Origin: Blautia sp.
GTDB taxonomy: Bacteria; Bacillota; Clostridia; Lachnospirales; Lachnospiraceae
Assembly: GCA_017515325.1 (NCBI GenBank)
Contig: JAFWGA010000032.1
Span: 1-64,000, forward strand
Length of the DNA: 64,000 nt
Direction of reading: 5' to 3'
Part shown: piece after piece, positions 1-8,599 of the stretch
Layout: each line of letters opens with the position of its first letter
Position numbering within the stretch: position 1 is the first letter of the stretch
Translations under genes and position numbers: made by a program
The notes under the pieces: generated by a model
The model's input: the letters and a program-made list of their open reading frames with translations, nothing else
Told to the model about the DNA's origin: nothing
Database searches by the model: none

Positions 1-123
1 AGCAGGACCACCAGGAGGAATATGCCCAAGCGGGCTCCGGTACCGGTTTTGGCCTGATGACGGGGGAAGCTTCGGCACATGGCATCAGGCCGGCGAGACC
101 ATGGTAGATCCGGATCAGTAATT
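1..123 (+). other. Possible 3' end of a gene entering from the left
   Basis: Two plus-strand frames are open from the window edge. One runs to a TAG at about 103-105 and has the more codon-like third positions; the other ends at TAA 121-123. Neither stretch of 34-40 residues carries a motif I recognise. It may be the tail of a gene whose body lies outside the window, or non-coding sequence before the repeat cluster that follows. Confidence 0.2.
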
Positions 124-160
124 TGGTATGACAGAGCCATACATATAGATGAAGTTACTT

Positions 161-203
161 GCGTGGAAAAATCCGTAGGAGTCTTTTTTGCAATATAGTC
201 ATA
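161..203 (+). repeat. Repeat family A, copy 1 (ATCCGTAGGA)
   Basis: The core ATCCGTAGGAGTCTTTTTTG followed by CA(A/G)TA(T/C)AGTCATA recurs near-identically at 47249-47290 upstream of nrfA. The first half recurs at 7696-7722. Three copies in unrelated contexts make this an interspersed repeat. Here it is joined directly to family B and family C copies, so 161-411 is a composite of three repeat types. Confidence 0.7.
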
Positions 204-208
204 TATTA

Positions 209-306
209 TAAACGAACAAAATGCTTGCTTTTTGATTCGTTTACTGCGCCGAATTATCGCCACTGGAAGCGCCATTATTCCGAAGTTAATTCGTGTGCAT
301 ACTATA
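209..306 (+). repeat. Repeat family B, copy 1 (two-hairpin element)
   Basis: An element of about 100 bp with two hairpins. The first pairs AAACGAACAAAATGC with the later GATTCGTTTACT side. The second is formed by GAATTATCGCC, GGCGCCAT-like and TTAATTCG segments. Related copies lie at 14032-14129 (opposite strand), 20843-20940 and 28453-28551. This copy is the most diverged in its second hairpin. It covers part of an apparent 84-codon ORF that I do not accept as a gene. Confidence 0.75.
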
Positions 307-340
307 ACCTGAAACAAAATAGTCGGACTTTTTCGACCTG

Positions 341-411
341 TGCAGTGACCGTAAGTATGCGATATTATGACTGGATTTATCCAGGCAGAACATCGCATAC
401 TTACGAGGCAT
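341..411 (+). repeat. Repeat family C, copy 1 (nested palindrome)
   Basis: GTAAGTATGCGAT (351-363) pairs perfectly with ATCGCATACTTAC (390-402). Between them sits a second perfect palindrome, CTGGATTTATCCAG. The second copy at 39073-39144 keeps the inner palindrome and right arm and has changes in the left arm. The transcript would fold into a long two-step hairpin. It lies about 65 bp upstream of the first AAA-ATPase gene. Confidence 0.8.
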
Positions 412-475
412 AGGTCGCATTTTTTAGCTTTTTTGAATTGCCTGATATTATGATAAACAGATAGGAGTTGAATCC

Positions 476-2152
476 GTGCAGATCAATATACGAACAGCCT
501 TTGACAGCTTCCGGGCTTTGCGGGAAAGCAATGCATATTATGTAGATAAAACAGGAATTTTGGAGGAATACCTTGGCAGGCGGTTTGATAAGGCAATCTT
601 ATTTGCGCGGCCCCGAAGGTTTGGGAAGACACTTACCATGACCATGATTCGTGATTTCCTGGATGTTCGGCAAGACAGTAAGGATATATTCGAAGGGCTT
701 GCAGTTATGGATTATCCGGATATTGTAAATGCTTATATGAACCAATATCCGGTGATTTTCCTTTCTTTAAAGGATATATTCGGAATAGATTTTAAACAGA
801 TTGTCGGAAACTTTCGCATAGCTGTTTCTGAGTTATGTAAGCATTTTGATGAGCTTACTGAAAGTGAAAAAGTGGACCGTGATGATAAAGAGCTGTTCCT
901 TTCATTGAAAAGACAGTCAGCTGATGAAGTAAATACTATTGCAGCTTTGAGCTTACTTTCCAGAATGCTGCGGATGCACTATGGTAAGCCGGTTTTCATC
1001 ATCATTGATGAGTATGACGTTCCGATGGCAAAGGCACTGGGCACTTCATACTATGATAAAGTCAGGGACATGATTGAACACATGCTAAGCTATGTGTGCA
1101 AAACGAATGACAATGTAAAGGCCGTGATTCTCTCGGGATGCCTGTATACTGTGAAGAACAGCGCTTATACAGGAGTGAATAATATTCGACCATATACCGT
1201 GCTTTCATCGGTTTATGCCTCGGCCATTGGCTTTACAGATAAAGACGTAAGGAAATTGCTGGAGGAAGCCGGACTGTTTTCGTGGTATAAGACAATATCA
1301 GAATGGTATGACGGTTATCTTTTCGGACGGATCCAGATGTATTGCCCGTGGGATGTCCTTTCGTTTGTGCAGTCCGTCATGGAAGGGTCTTACAGCAGCG
1401 CGATGGGTCCCAAAAGTTATTGGGTGAATACATCGGAAACTCCCCTGGAAATCATTCATGGTTTTTTAGGAAAAACGCCTGGTGCGGTTGAAAGTCTGGA
1501 ACAGCTATTGGCAGGGAAGACGATATTCTGTACAGTCAATGACCATATTCCCTACTACAAGATTCATGAGAGCGGTGATAACCTGTGGTCAATTCTACTG
1601 GAAACCGGTTACCTTACAAAAGCAGTGACTGAGGAAATGCCTATTATGCCCCTTCGAATTCCTAACAAGGAGATCCGGGAGGTTTTCCGGGAGGAAGTTT
1701 GGGGTTATTTCAAAGACAAGGCAGACAATGCATTTGTCAGGGATCTGATTAGTGCTCTATGGGGCGGAGAGATCGATAAAGCCCAGGACGCATTAAATCA
1801 AATCCTTGAAGCGACGTTATCCTTTTATCATGAATACCATGAGTACAGTTATCACTTGATTCTGGACGGTTTTTTCACAGGTTTGGGATATCGTGTACAG
1901 TCGGAACTGGAGACCGGATATGGGAGAAGCGATCTGATTATTCTGGATCCGGCAAGAAGCCGGAGTCTTATTCTGGAGTTGAAGCATGTAAAAAATGAGT
2001 CTGACATGGCAGAAGGACTAAAAGAAGCCTTTAGCCAGATGGTGCAGAAGAAATATATGAGCCAGCTAACTTATGAAGGGTATAAAGATCAGCTTCAGTA
2101 TGGGATTGCATTCTGTGGTAAGAAGGCGGTTATTGGTGCCGGCAAAGCATGA
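476..2152 (+). CDS. AAA-ATPase-like / PD-(D/E)XK nuclease family protein (intact copy)
   Basis: 558 residues, GTG start after a TAGGAGTTG ribosome site. The N-terminal AAA-ATPase-like part carries a Walker A-type RPRRFGKT at about residues 45-52 and a Walker B FIIIDEYD at about 174-181. The C-terminal part has a PD-(D/E)XK pattern, with a GRSDL aspartate followed by LILELKH at about 483-503. This domain pair is very common in Lachnospiraceae and Bacteroidetes genomes, but its role is unsettled. The nuclease fold suggests DNA or RNA cleavage. It is the first of three tandem relatives (next at 2244 and 4102) and the only complete one. By eye it uses more A/T third positions than the housekeeping genes further on, which suggests horizontal transfer. 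Its TGA stop overlaps the palindromic repeat that follows. Confidence 0.85.
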   Translation: MQINIRTAFDSFRALRESNAYYVDKTGILEEYLGRRFDKAILFARPRRFGKTLTMTMIRDFLDVRQDSKDIFEGLAVMDYPDIVNAYMNQYPVIFLSLKDIFGIDFKQIVGNFRIAVSELCKHFDELTESEKVDRDDKELFLSLKRQSADEVNTIAALSLLSRMLRMHYGKPVFIIIDEYDVPMAKALGTSYYDKVRDMIEHMLSYVCKTNDNVKAVILSGCLYTVKNSAYTGVNNIRPYTVLSSVYASAIGFTDKDVRKLLEEAGLFSWYKTISEWYDGYLFGRIQMYCPWDVLSFVQSVMEGSYSSAMGPKSYWVNTSETPLEIIHGFLGKTPGAVESLEQLLAGKTIFCTVNDHIPYYKIHESGDNLWSILLETGYLTKAVTEEMPIMPLRIPNKEIREVFREEVWGYFKDKADNAFVRDLISALWGGEIDKAQDALNQILEATLSFYHEYHEYSYHLILDGFFTGLGYRVQSELETGYGRSDLIILDPARSRSLILELKHVKNESDMAEGLKEAFSQMVQKKYMSQLTYEGYKDQLQYGIAFCGKKAVIGAGKA

Positions 2153-2215
2153 GTCACCGGGACGGTTCTCTTGACTCCTTCCCCACCCTGTGATATCGCA
2201 ATGGCATAAGCAAAA
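2151..2215 (+). repeat. Repeat family F (GGGACGGTTCTC), single left end
   Basis: GAGTCACCGGGACGGTTCTC plus TTGACTC is nearly its own reverse complement. The same left end followed by a CCCTGYGATAT-GCAATGGCA tail occurs at 3883. The GA of the preceding TGA stop codon is part of the repeat. No matching right end is present here, so this copy is solo or truncated. Confidence 0.75.
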
Positions 2216-2243
2216 GAACTGACATGCTAAGGAGGCATTTCAG

Positions 2244-3884
2244 ATGGGAACCTATTTGAATCCGGGAAAAGCTGCATATCTTATGGCCGTAAATTCAGAA
2301 ATTTATATCGATAAAACGGAGATGATCCTGTATATCAATAGCATTGTGAATACACAACAGCGCTTTGTCAGCGTCTCCCGCCCGCGCAGATTCGGAAAAA
2401 CAATGGCGGCGGATATGATCTGTGCCTACTATGGCAGAGACGCTGACAGCTGTGAGCTGTTTGAAAAGAGAAAGCTGGCTGCCAGAGTCGGGTGGGATGA
2501 GTATCTCGGAAAGTATGATGTGATTCATCTTGTGATGACGAGGTTCTTTAAGAGTCGGATTACGGTAGGTGAAGCACTATACAATATGCAGAAGCTGGTA
2601 ATCAGAGACTATAAAAGGGCATATCCGAACGTAGCTCTTTTGAAGGATACTGACCTGATCCAGACGATTGATGATGTTTATTCAACGATAGACAGAAAGG
2701 TGGTTATCGTCATAGATGAGTGGGACGCGCTTTTCAGAGAACGTCCGGACGATAAAGACGGTTAGACGGAGTACCTGGATTATCTGCGGGATCTGCTAAA
2801 GGATAACAGACATGTTGCCCTCGCCTATATAACTGGTATTCTTCCGATCAAGAAATACGGACAGCACTTGGCACTGAATATGTTCACGGAATACTCCATG
2901 ATGGCTCCGCGTCAGCTTGCGCCTTACACCGGGTTTACGGAGGAAGAGGTAAAAGCACTCGCCCTGAAGTACGATATGGATTTTAGGGATATTTCCAACT
3001 GGTATGATGGCTATCTTGTAAGCGGAAGTATACCGCCTGAAAGGCGCGAGGAATACCGTGAAGGAAAATACGATGGTCACAGATTTTCTATCTACAGCCC
3101 TCTGTCTGTCGTGGAATCCATGACAACCGGTATCATCAAGGACTATTGGAACAAAACCGAAACCTATGAAGCGCTGGCGGAATATATCCGTAAGGACTAT
3201 GATGGCTTGAAGGAGGCGGTGGCGCTGCTCATGGACGGCGGGCGGCTGAGTATTGACATTTCGACTTACCAAAACGACATGACCACGTTTACAGGGCGTG
3301 ATGATGTATTTTCGCTCCTGATCCACCTGGGCTATCTTGGCTTTGATGATGAGCGTGGGGAGGTTTTTATCCCCAACCGTGAGATTCTGGACGAATTCAG
3401 GACATCCACGAAGGGAAAAGAATGGGGCAGCACCTTTAAAGCCTTTGAGACCTCGCTTGAACTTCTGGAAGCCACATGGAACGGCGATGAGGAAAGGGTG
3501 GCCGAGCTGGTCGAGGATGCGCATAACCAGGCCGGGAACAGAACTTACAACGATGAAGCCGCCTTAAGCTACGGCATCCAACTGGCCTATTACGCTGCCA
3601 GAAAGTATTACACCACGATTCTTGAGCTGGACACCGGCAAGGGCTATGCGGATGTGGTCTACCTGCCTGCACCGCAGCATCCGGAGAAGCCCGCTCTGTT
3701 GATCGAACTGAAGTATGAACACAGCGCGGATATCGCCTTGGAGCAGATCAGGCGGCAGAAATATCTTGACAGGCTTGAGCACTATAAGGGAAATATCCTG
3801 CTAGTCGGCATCAATTATGATCGGGAACTGCCTGCTGACCACCCGGAATTCAAGCATCACAGCTGCAGGATCGAGAGATGGTGA
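2244..3884 (+). pseudogene. AAA-ATPase-like / PD-(D/E)XK protein interrupted by an in-frame TAG
   Basis: ATG 2244 follows a good AGGAGG. The frame runs 173 codons to TAG at 2763-2765, then continues without a shift to TGA 3884, about 546 codons in all. The first part holds RPRRFGKT (Walker A) and VIVIDEWD (Walker B). The second holds AYITGILPIKK, the WYDGY segment typical of the family, and a C-terminal nuclease pattern of YADVVYLP, then LLIELKYEH. Aligned to the third paralogue (DDEAAQMAYLNLL, 4612 onward), the stop falls on the glutamine of AAQMA, encoded there by CAG. One C-to-T change therefore explains the break. I call it a pseudogene; amber readthrough cannot be excluded from sequence alone. 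ATG 2868 could restart only a Walker-less fragment. Confidence 0.8.
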
Positions 3885-4083
3885 GTCACCGGGACGGTTC
3901 TCATTGACTCCTTTCTCACCCTGCGATATTGCAATGGCAAAAGATAAGATTCGTCTCCAGGAACAGAAGCGGTTACTTCCTGCAGTATCGGTACTTGAGT
4001 GAAGTCTTTGGCTGCGACGCTTACCTGTTGATGATCCTAAAAGTCTGAAAGGGAATGAGTCAAAGGAACCGTCCCTGTGACTC
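3883..4083 (+). repeat. Repeat family F, complete MITE-like element
   Basis: The left end GAGTCACCGGGACGGTTCTC (3883) and right end GAGTCAAAGGAACCGTCCCT (from about 4057) are inverted relative to each other, giving terminal inverted repeats of about 27 bp around roughly 145 bp of interior. The right end is preceded by AGTCTGAAAGG, as in the copy at 7641-7784. The left end begins inside the TGA stop of the preceding pseudogene. One interior frame reads RNRSGYFLQYRYLSEVFG, possibly a decayed coding remnant. No transposase gene is present, so mobility would have to be supplied in trans. Confidence 0.7.
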
Positions 4084-4101
4084 TGCGGGAGGAGGCGAAA
4101 A

Positions 4102-5355
4102 ATGGGAACGTATGTGAACCCGGGCAACCAGGCATTCAAGCGGGTTTTAGACTCGAATTATGTCGATATGACAGGACTGATCAGGCTGATGAATGATAGA
4201 GTCGGTGGATCAGAGAGCCTTGTCTGCATCAGCAGACCTCGCCGGTTTGGAAAATCCTACGCCGCAAAGATGCTGATGGCGTATTATGACTGTTCATGTG
4301 ACTCACATGCGCTGTTTGACAAGAAGATTATTTCCAGGACAAAAGCATATGAGGAACATCTAAATCAGTATAATGTCATCTGCCTGGATATAACGAGCTT
4401 TCTGTCTGAGGCAAAATCTTGTCATAAGCCATTAAGCGAAGTGCCGCAGATGATTGTCGAGGCTTTGCGAGAAGATCTCAACAGGGTGTATCCTAATCTG
4501 CCCGAGCGGAAAACGCTGAATGAGGAGTTGCTGTCTGCAGTTGAAGAGCCGGATGGGAAGCCGTTCATCTTTATCATTGATGAGTGGGATGCGATGATTC
4601 GTGAAGCTAAGGATGATGAAGCCGCCCAGATGGCGTATTTGAATCTGTTGAGAGGATGGTTTAAGAACACAAGCTTTACACCGAAAGTGGTTGCGGCGGC
4701 CTATATAACAGGAATTCTGCCGATCAAGAAGGACGGCTCCCAGTCTGCGATATCAGACTTCCAGGAGTATTCGATGCTCTATCCGGGGAAGTTCGCCAGG
4801 TATACCGGATTTTCTGAAGCACAGGTGAAGCGGCTCTGCAAAAAGAACAAGATAGACTTTGAACGTGTGAAAGCCTGGTACGACGGATACGAACTAGCCG
4901 GAGAGCATGCCGTTTACAATCCATATTCGGTTATGAGCGCGTGTCGGGAGAAAACCTGCCGCTCTTTCTGGAACACGACTTCGGCTGCTGAAGCCATGAC
5001 TGACTACGTCAATATGGATTTCGACGGCTTACTGGAGACGGTAGCACAGCTTATAGGCGGGGAGGAAATTGAGGTCAGCACCGCTCAATTCCAGAATGAT
5101 TTTGAGCGGTTTCAGACGAAGGACGATGTGCTGACCCTTCTGGTGCATTTAGGCTATCTGACTTATGATGCAGCTAATAAGACTGTACATGTGCCTAACG
5201 AGGAAGTCCGGGATGAGTTCAGGCATTTCCTTTGCAACGATCAGGTTGGAACCCAGTGGAGGAAGCTTCTTAACCGATCGCGTAAGCTCATGTCGGATAC
5301 AGTTCAGGGAAATGGCGATGCTGTGGTGGTGGCTTTGGAAAAAATTCTGGAGTAA
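4102..5355 (+). CDS. AAA-ATPase-like protein, C-terminally truncated third paralogue
   Basis: 417 residues, ATG after GGGAGGAGG. Walker A-like SRPRRFGKS lies at about 44-52 and Walker B FIFIIDEWD at about 153-161. The middle region (AAYITGILPIKK, FARYTGF, AWYDGYELAG) closely follows the second paralogue. The reading ends at VVVALEKILE, just where the relatives continue into the PD-(D/E)XK nuclease domain, and no nuclease motif is found in any frame before the palindrome at 5417. The protein should bind ATP but lacks the nuclease part. It is a decaying copy or an ATPase-only remnant; the conserved frame over 417 codons suggests recent truncation. Confidence 0.7.
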   Translation: MGTYVNPGNQAFKRVLDSNYVDMTGLIRLMNDRVGGSESLVCISRPRRFGKSYAAKMLMAYYDCSCDSHALFDKKIISRTKAYEEHLNQYNVICLDITSFLSEAKSCHKPLSEVPQMIVEALREDLNRVYPNLPERKTLNEELLSAVEEPDGKPFIFIIDEWDAMIREAKDDEAAQMAYLNLLRGWFKNTSFTPKVVAAAYITGILPIKKDGSQSAISDFQEYSMLYPGKFARYTGFSEAQVKRLCKKNKIDFERVKAWYDGYELAGEHAVYNPYSVMSACREKTCRSFWNTTSAAEAMTDYVNMDFDGLLETVAQLIGGEEIEVSTAQFQNDFERFQTKDDVLTLLVHLGYLTYDAANKTVHVPNEEVRDEFRHFLCNDQVGTQWRKLLNRSRKLMSDTVQGNGDAVVVALEKILE

Positions 5356-5416
5356 CAGGGAGAACGCAAAATCGCTCCTTGATGGAAAACACTTCTTAGA
5401 CGCTTTTATAATTAAA

Positions 5417-5468
5417 AAACAGGGTCAGGCACTTTGAAAATCTTTCTGTAAAGTGCCTGACCCTGTTT
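5417..5468. terminator. Perfect 19-bp inverted repeat (terminator or REP-like)
   Basis: AAACAGGGTCAGGCACTTT (5417-5435) pairs exactly with AAAGTGCCTGACCCTGTTT (5450-5468) around a 14-nt loop. A-runs and T-runs at the two ends would let it terminate in both directions, for the AAA cluster and for the convergent flavoprotein gene. The unusually long perfect stem is also typical of REP or MITE sequences. Confidence 0.7.
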
Positions 5469-5471
5469 TAT

Positions 5472-5555
5472 GGCAGGGGCGCCGGATGTCACTGAAGTTG
5501 ACCGGCGCCCCGCCTGGGGTAGAGTGTCGGCTGCGCCTCCCTCTGCCCTATTGCT
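5472..5555 (+). repeat. Repeat family D, copy 1 (GGGGCGCCGG hairpin)
   Basis: GGCAGGGGCGCCGG pairs with CCGGCGCCCCGCC about 20 nt later, followed by GTCGGCTGCGCCTCCCTCT. The same sequence recurs at 52918-53007. Both copies follow directly after a terminator-like T-run. The function is unknown. Confidence 0.75.
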
Positions 5556-5600
5556 GTCATAGGAAAGCACATCCTAATACTATCTGCTCTTTGCTTCGTT

Positions 5601-7538
5601 TTATTCGGCTGCGGCATTCTCGCCAGCAATGCGGCCGAAGGACATAATGTCAGGATATGCGTTTCCGCCAAGGCGGTTGTTGCCATGGATGCCGCCTGCA
5701 ACTTCACCGGCTGCATAGAAACCGGGGATCACATTGCCGTCTTCATCCAGAACCTGAGCCTCACTGTTGATCTTTACGCCGCCCATGGTGTGATGCACGG
5801 TAGGTGTACGAAGGCTGGCGTAATAAGGAGCAACCTTGATGACGGATTCTGCACTGGTAGCTTTGCCAAACTCATCAGAGCCGCTTTCCATTCCTTCGTT
5901 GTATTTATCAATGGTAGCCTGCAAAACCTCGGCATCGACACCGATCTTTTCCGCCAGTTCTTCCACGGTATCGCCCTTGACAGTATGACCGGAGGCAATC
6001 AGAGACTCAATCTGCTCTGTACGGGTATCATCGCCTTCGATCTGGCTGGAATCAACGATCAGCCACATCTGGCCGTCTGTCTGCTCCAGCTCTGCCATGG
6101 ACATCTCATATCTGGTTCCGTCTTCCTTTACGAAGCGCTCGCCCTCTTTGTTTACGAACATATAGTACTGTGCGCCAAGCCAGTTGCCGACAAATTCTGC
6201 TACGCAGCCGCAGTCATCGATAGGATCGCCAAGAGGATGAACCTGAATCTGATCCAGATCAACCATAGCGGCTCCCACATTCTGAGCCAGGGCAATTCCA
6301 TCGCCCGTGCTGCTGACAGCACAGCTGGTAAGCTGGGTCGTGATGGCACCATTGCTATATTCATATACCAGATCAGGATTGGCTGCGAAGCCACCGGTCG
6401 TCAGGATAACAGCCTTGGAAGCATTAACGGTGATTGTGGAACCGTCGCTTCTGCTGGCAGTACATCCTACAACACGGCCATCCTCATTTGTAAGGATTTC
6501 CTGAACATTTGCGTCAGTATAAAACTCTGCGCCAAGGCTTTCAGCATGCTCCTGAAGCCTGCTGATATAGACGCTTCCGCCATTGTCGCCTTCCTTACCG
6601 TTTGCCGCGATCAGGTCAATCTGGTGACCACGCTGCCATTTGCCGCCAATCGCCATAAAGATATAGTCTGTCTTAAAGGGAACACCGATTTCATCTACCA
6701 GCCAGTCATAGGTAGGTCTTGCTTCCTGCGCATAGGTATCAATCAGGGCAAGATCCCCAATCTCACCACCGCCGGTATAGGTCTGAAGCGCATGCCAGTT
6801 AGCGGAATCGAAAAGAGTATCTGTTCCCTCTTCCTTCCAGGCTTCATAATCTGCCTTTACCGCATCCATAAGTGCCTGGTATTCCTCATTGTCTGTCTCG
6901 ACCGCAATGGATTCCTCGATCTCTTTTTCAAGGTCAGGAGTTGTCTTGGCACCGGTGGACTCCAGCATATCGGGGTCTGCCATGTTATAGGTGCCCTCGC
7001 CAAGGCGGGTATTGCCGCCAAGAGTAGGCATCTTGTCCAGGACAACAACCTTTGCCCCGGCCTCTGCCGCGCTGGCAGCTGCTGCCATACCGGCTCCGCC
7101 GCCACCGATCACGACAATATCCGTATCGATGACCAGATCCTCCGCCGGAGCTGTCTCCTGGTCTTCGCCGCTTCCCTGATAATCCTCCGGATTAAAGCCG
7201 GCGGCTTCAACAGCGGCAGTCACTGCACTCAGTAAAGCTTCACTGCTGACCGTAGCGCCCGCAATCGCATCAACACCAAGATCCTGTCCGGAAACAATCT
7301 CCTCTGTCAGGGTATCAATGGCAACATCTCCCAGTCCTGCTGTTTCCTCATGCGTGGACACAATATCGGTAATGGCTCCGTTTTCATCAAAGGAAACCTC
7401 AACCGATACGGTTCCGTTTTTACCCTCCGCACTTCCTTCAAAGCTGCCTGCTTCACCCGCAGTCGCGGAGAAGCCTCCGGATACAGACAACGTTAAAGCC
7501 GCTGCCATGATCAGGGATAATACTTTTTGGGCCTTCAT
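5601..7538 (-). CDS. Secreted FMN-binding / FAD-dependent fumarate reductase-type flavoprotein
   Basis: 645 residues. A signal peptide (residues 1 to about 27) is followed by an FMN-binding domain with the flavinylation motif DAIAGATVSS, where the threonine would carry FMN covalently through ApbE. Next comes an FAD domain opening with VVIGGGGAGMAAA at about 142-154 and ending with the GGVKINSEAQVLD and GNNRLGGNAYPD segments of the flavocytochrome c/fumarate reductase family. No heme motif is present. Relatives reduce fumarate, urocanate, acrylate-type or other unsaturated acids outside the membrane, fed by membrane flavoproteins. The substrate cannot be read from the sequence. The gene is monocistronic behind its own promoter (7602-7630), with a GGGAGGAAC ribosome site. 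No ApbE gene lies in the window. Confidence 0.88.
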   Translation of the reverse strand: MKAQKVLSLIMAAALTLSVSGGFSATAGEAGSFEGSAEGKNGTVSVEVSFDENGAITDIVSTHEETAGLGDVAIDTLTEEIVSGQDLGVDAIAGATVSSEALLSAVTAAVEAAGFNPEDYQGSGEDQETAPAEDLVIDTDIVVIGGGGAGMAAAASAAEAGAKVVVLDKMPTLGGNTRLGEGTYNMADPDMLESTGAKTTPDLEKEIEESIAVETDNEEYQALMDAVKADYEAWKEEGTDTLFDSANWHALQTYTGGGEIGDLALIDTYAQEARPTYDWLVDEIGVPFKTDYIFMAIGGKWQRGHQIDLIAANGKEGDNGGSVYISRLQEHAESLGAEFYTDANVQEILTNEDGRVVGCTASRSDGSTITVNASKAVILTTGGFAANPDLVYEYSNGAITTQLTSCAVSSTGDGIALAQNVGAAMVDLDQIQVHPLGDPIDDCGCVAEFVGNWLGAQYYMFVNKEGERFVKEDGTRYEMSMAELEQTDGQMWLIVDSSQIEGDDTRTEQIESLIASGHTVKGDTVEELAEKIGVDAEVLQATIDKYNEGMESGSDEFGKATSAESVIKVAPYYASLRTPTVHHTMGGVKINSEAQVLDEDGNVIPGFYAAGEVAGGIHGNNRLGGNAYPDIMSFGRIAGENAAAE

Positions 7539-7601
7539 GATAGTTCCTCCCTTTCAAGATTCATTGCATTTGCTTGCCAAAACGGAAGCTGAAACACGTT
7601 T

Positions 7602-7630
7602 ATTTTACAGGAAGGGGTACCAAAAATCAA
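7602..7630 (-). promoter_or_regulatory. Predicted sigma-A promoter of the flavoprotein gene
   Basis: On the minus strand TTGATT (7625-7630) is separated by 17 bp from TAAAAT (7602-7607). This is followed by about 60 nt of leader to the ATG at 7538. Confidence 0.6.
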
Positions 7631-7640
7631 GAAAAAACCT

Positions 7641-7784
7641 GAGTCACCGGGACGGTTCTCTTGACTCCTTCCCTGCCCTGTGATAAGGCGAGACCGCTTG
7701 CGTGAAACAATCCGTAGGAATCAATCACAATGGCCGTCCAATAGTCTGAAAGGAAATGAGTCACGAGAACCGTCCCTATGACTC
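7641..7784 (+). repeat. Repeat family F, complete MITE-like element
   Basis: GAGTCACCGGGACGGTTCTC at 7641 and GAGTCACGAGAACCGTCCCT at about 7758-7777 are inverted copies of each other. The right end is again preceded by AGTCTGAAAGG. The interior includes a partial family A repeat (7696-7722). The diguanylate cyclase gene on the minus strand takes its last codons and its TAG stop (7776-7778) from this element. Confidence 0.75.
7696..7722 (+). repeat. Repeat family A, partial copy 2
   Basis: GCGTGAAACAATCCGTAGGAATC matches the first halves of the copies at 161 and 47249. It lies nested inside the family F element. Confidence 0.6.
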
Positions 7785-8570
7785 CTTTTTCCGCCGTTTG
7801 TCCTCGTACATTCGTTGATCTGCTGTTTCCAGCAAGCTCTCCAGATCATATTCCTTTTCCGCGAAGGCCATGCCACAGGCCATTTCACAGATGATCCCAT
7901 CGTCTTTTCGATTCTGCTTATCAAGGCTTTCCTGCCATTTCATGAGAAGCTCCTCTGCTTCTTTTTGGGAAAGATGCAGAGCAACCAGGTAAAACTCATC
8001 TCCTCCTACCCGGAAGGCCAGGATATTGCGTGCTGTTACGGCAAGGAGGCTGTCTGCGGCTTTCTTGATTAAAAGATCTCCGGCACTGTGCCCCAAGGTA
8101 TCATTCATCTGTTTGAGATTGTTGATATCCATATTGAAAATGGCGATGGAATCGCACTTCCGGAAAAGGGTACGCTTGTATTCCAGAAATTTACCTTTAT
8201 TTAAGAGGCTGGTCATATTGTCGTGTTCTTTTTCTTCCCTTAAGCTTTTGGAATAGGCAGAGATATTTCGATAGATGTCTATACATATCGTTACATCAGT
8301 CAGATGATGAATCTGGATCAACCCTTTCTCCGTCTCAAAGGTGGAGGAAACGATCATATAGGCTTTTTGGCTTTTGGGGTCCATCAGCTCCCATTCCACT
8401 GCCTTTTGCCCTTCTTCAGCGGGAGGGCAGGCAATCTCCCAATTGCTCGAATCCATATTGATCAGGGAAGACTTTGCGTCTTCATAGAGAATTCTTCCCT
8501 TAGCATCGGTGACAAGAATTCCTTTCAGGTCTCTTTGTAAAAATATTTCTATTACTCTTTCAATATCCAT
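7776..8570 (-). CDS. Diguanylate cyclase (PAS-like sensor + GGDEF)
   Basis: 264 residues from the ATG at 8570, chosen because AGGAGG lies six bases upstream; a longer frame to 8609 has no ribosome site. The N-terminal 110 or so residues look like a PAS domain (GILVTDAKGRILYED). The C-terminal GGDEF domain begins near DNMTSLLNKGKF and has an intact RVGGDEF active site. No membrane segment is seen, so it should make cyclic di-GMP in the cytosol in response to a small ligand or redox cue. The final residues and TAG stop lie inside the family F repeat, so the natural C-terminus may have been trimmed. The promoter carries the TGGATATCCA palindrome shared with the operon at 17543. Confidence 0.88.
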   Translation of the reverse strand: MDIERVIEIFLQRDLKGILVTDAKGRILYEDAKSSLINMDSSNWEIACPPAEEGQKAVEWELMDPKSQKAYMIVSSTFETEKGLIQIHHLTDVTICIDIYRNISAYSKSLREEKEHDNMTSLLNKGKFLEYKRTLFRKCDSIAIFNMDINNLKQMNDTLGHSAGDLLIKKAADSLLAVTARNILAFRVGGDEFYLVALHLSQKEAEELLMKWQESLDKQNRKDDGIICEMACGMAFAEKEYDLESLLETADQRMYEDKRRKKES

Positions 8571-8599
8571 GGAAAACCTCCTGGCTAATGCTATGACTG

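Noticed and set aside
159..413. 84-codon ORF at the left edge
   Set aside because: It is made of three repeat families (A, B, C) and has no motif; a repeat composite explains it.
2868..3884. Separate 338-residue gene with its own start
   Set aside because: It is in frame with and continues the gene starting at 2244, broken by one TAG; no ribosome site at 2868.
3817..4002. Possible Y1 transposase remnant inside the family F element
   Set aside because: No HUH motif is visible in any frame; only a short unassigned frame (RNRSGYFLQ...) was seen.
5685..7235. 516-codon ORF on the plus strand opposite the flavoprotein gene
   Set aside because: Antisense shadow; the minus-strand gene has signal peptide, FMN and FAD motifs, promoter and ribosome site.
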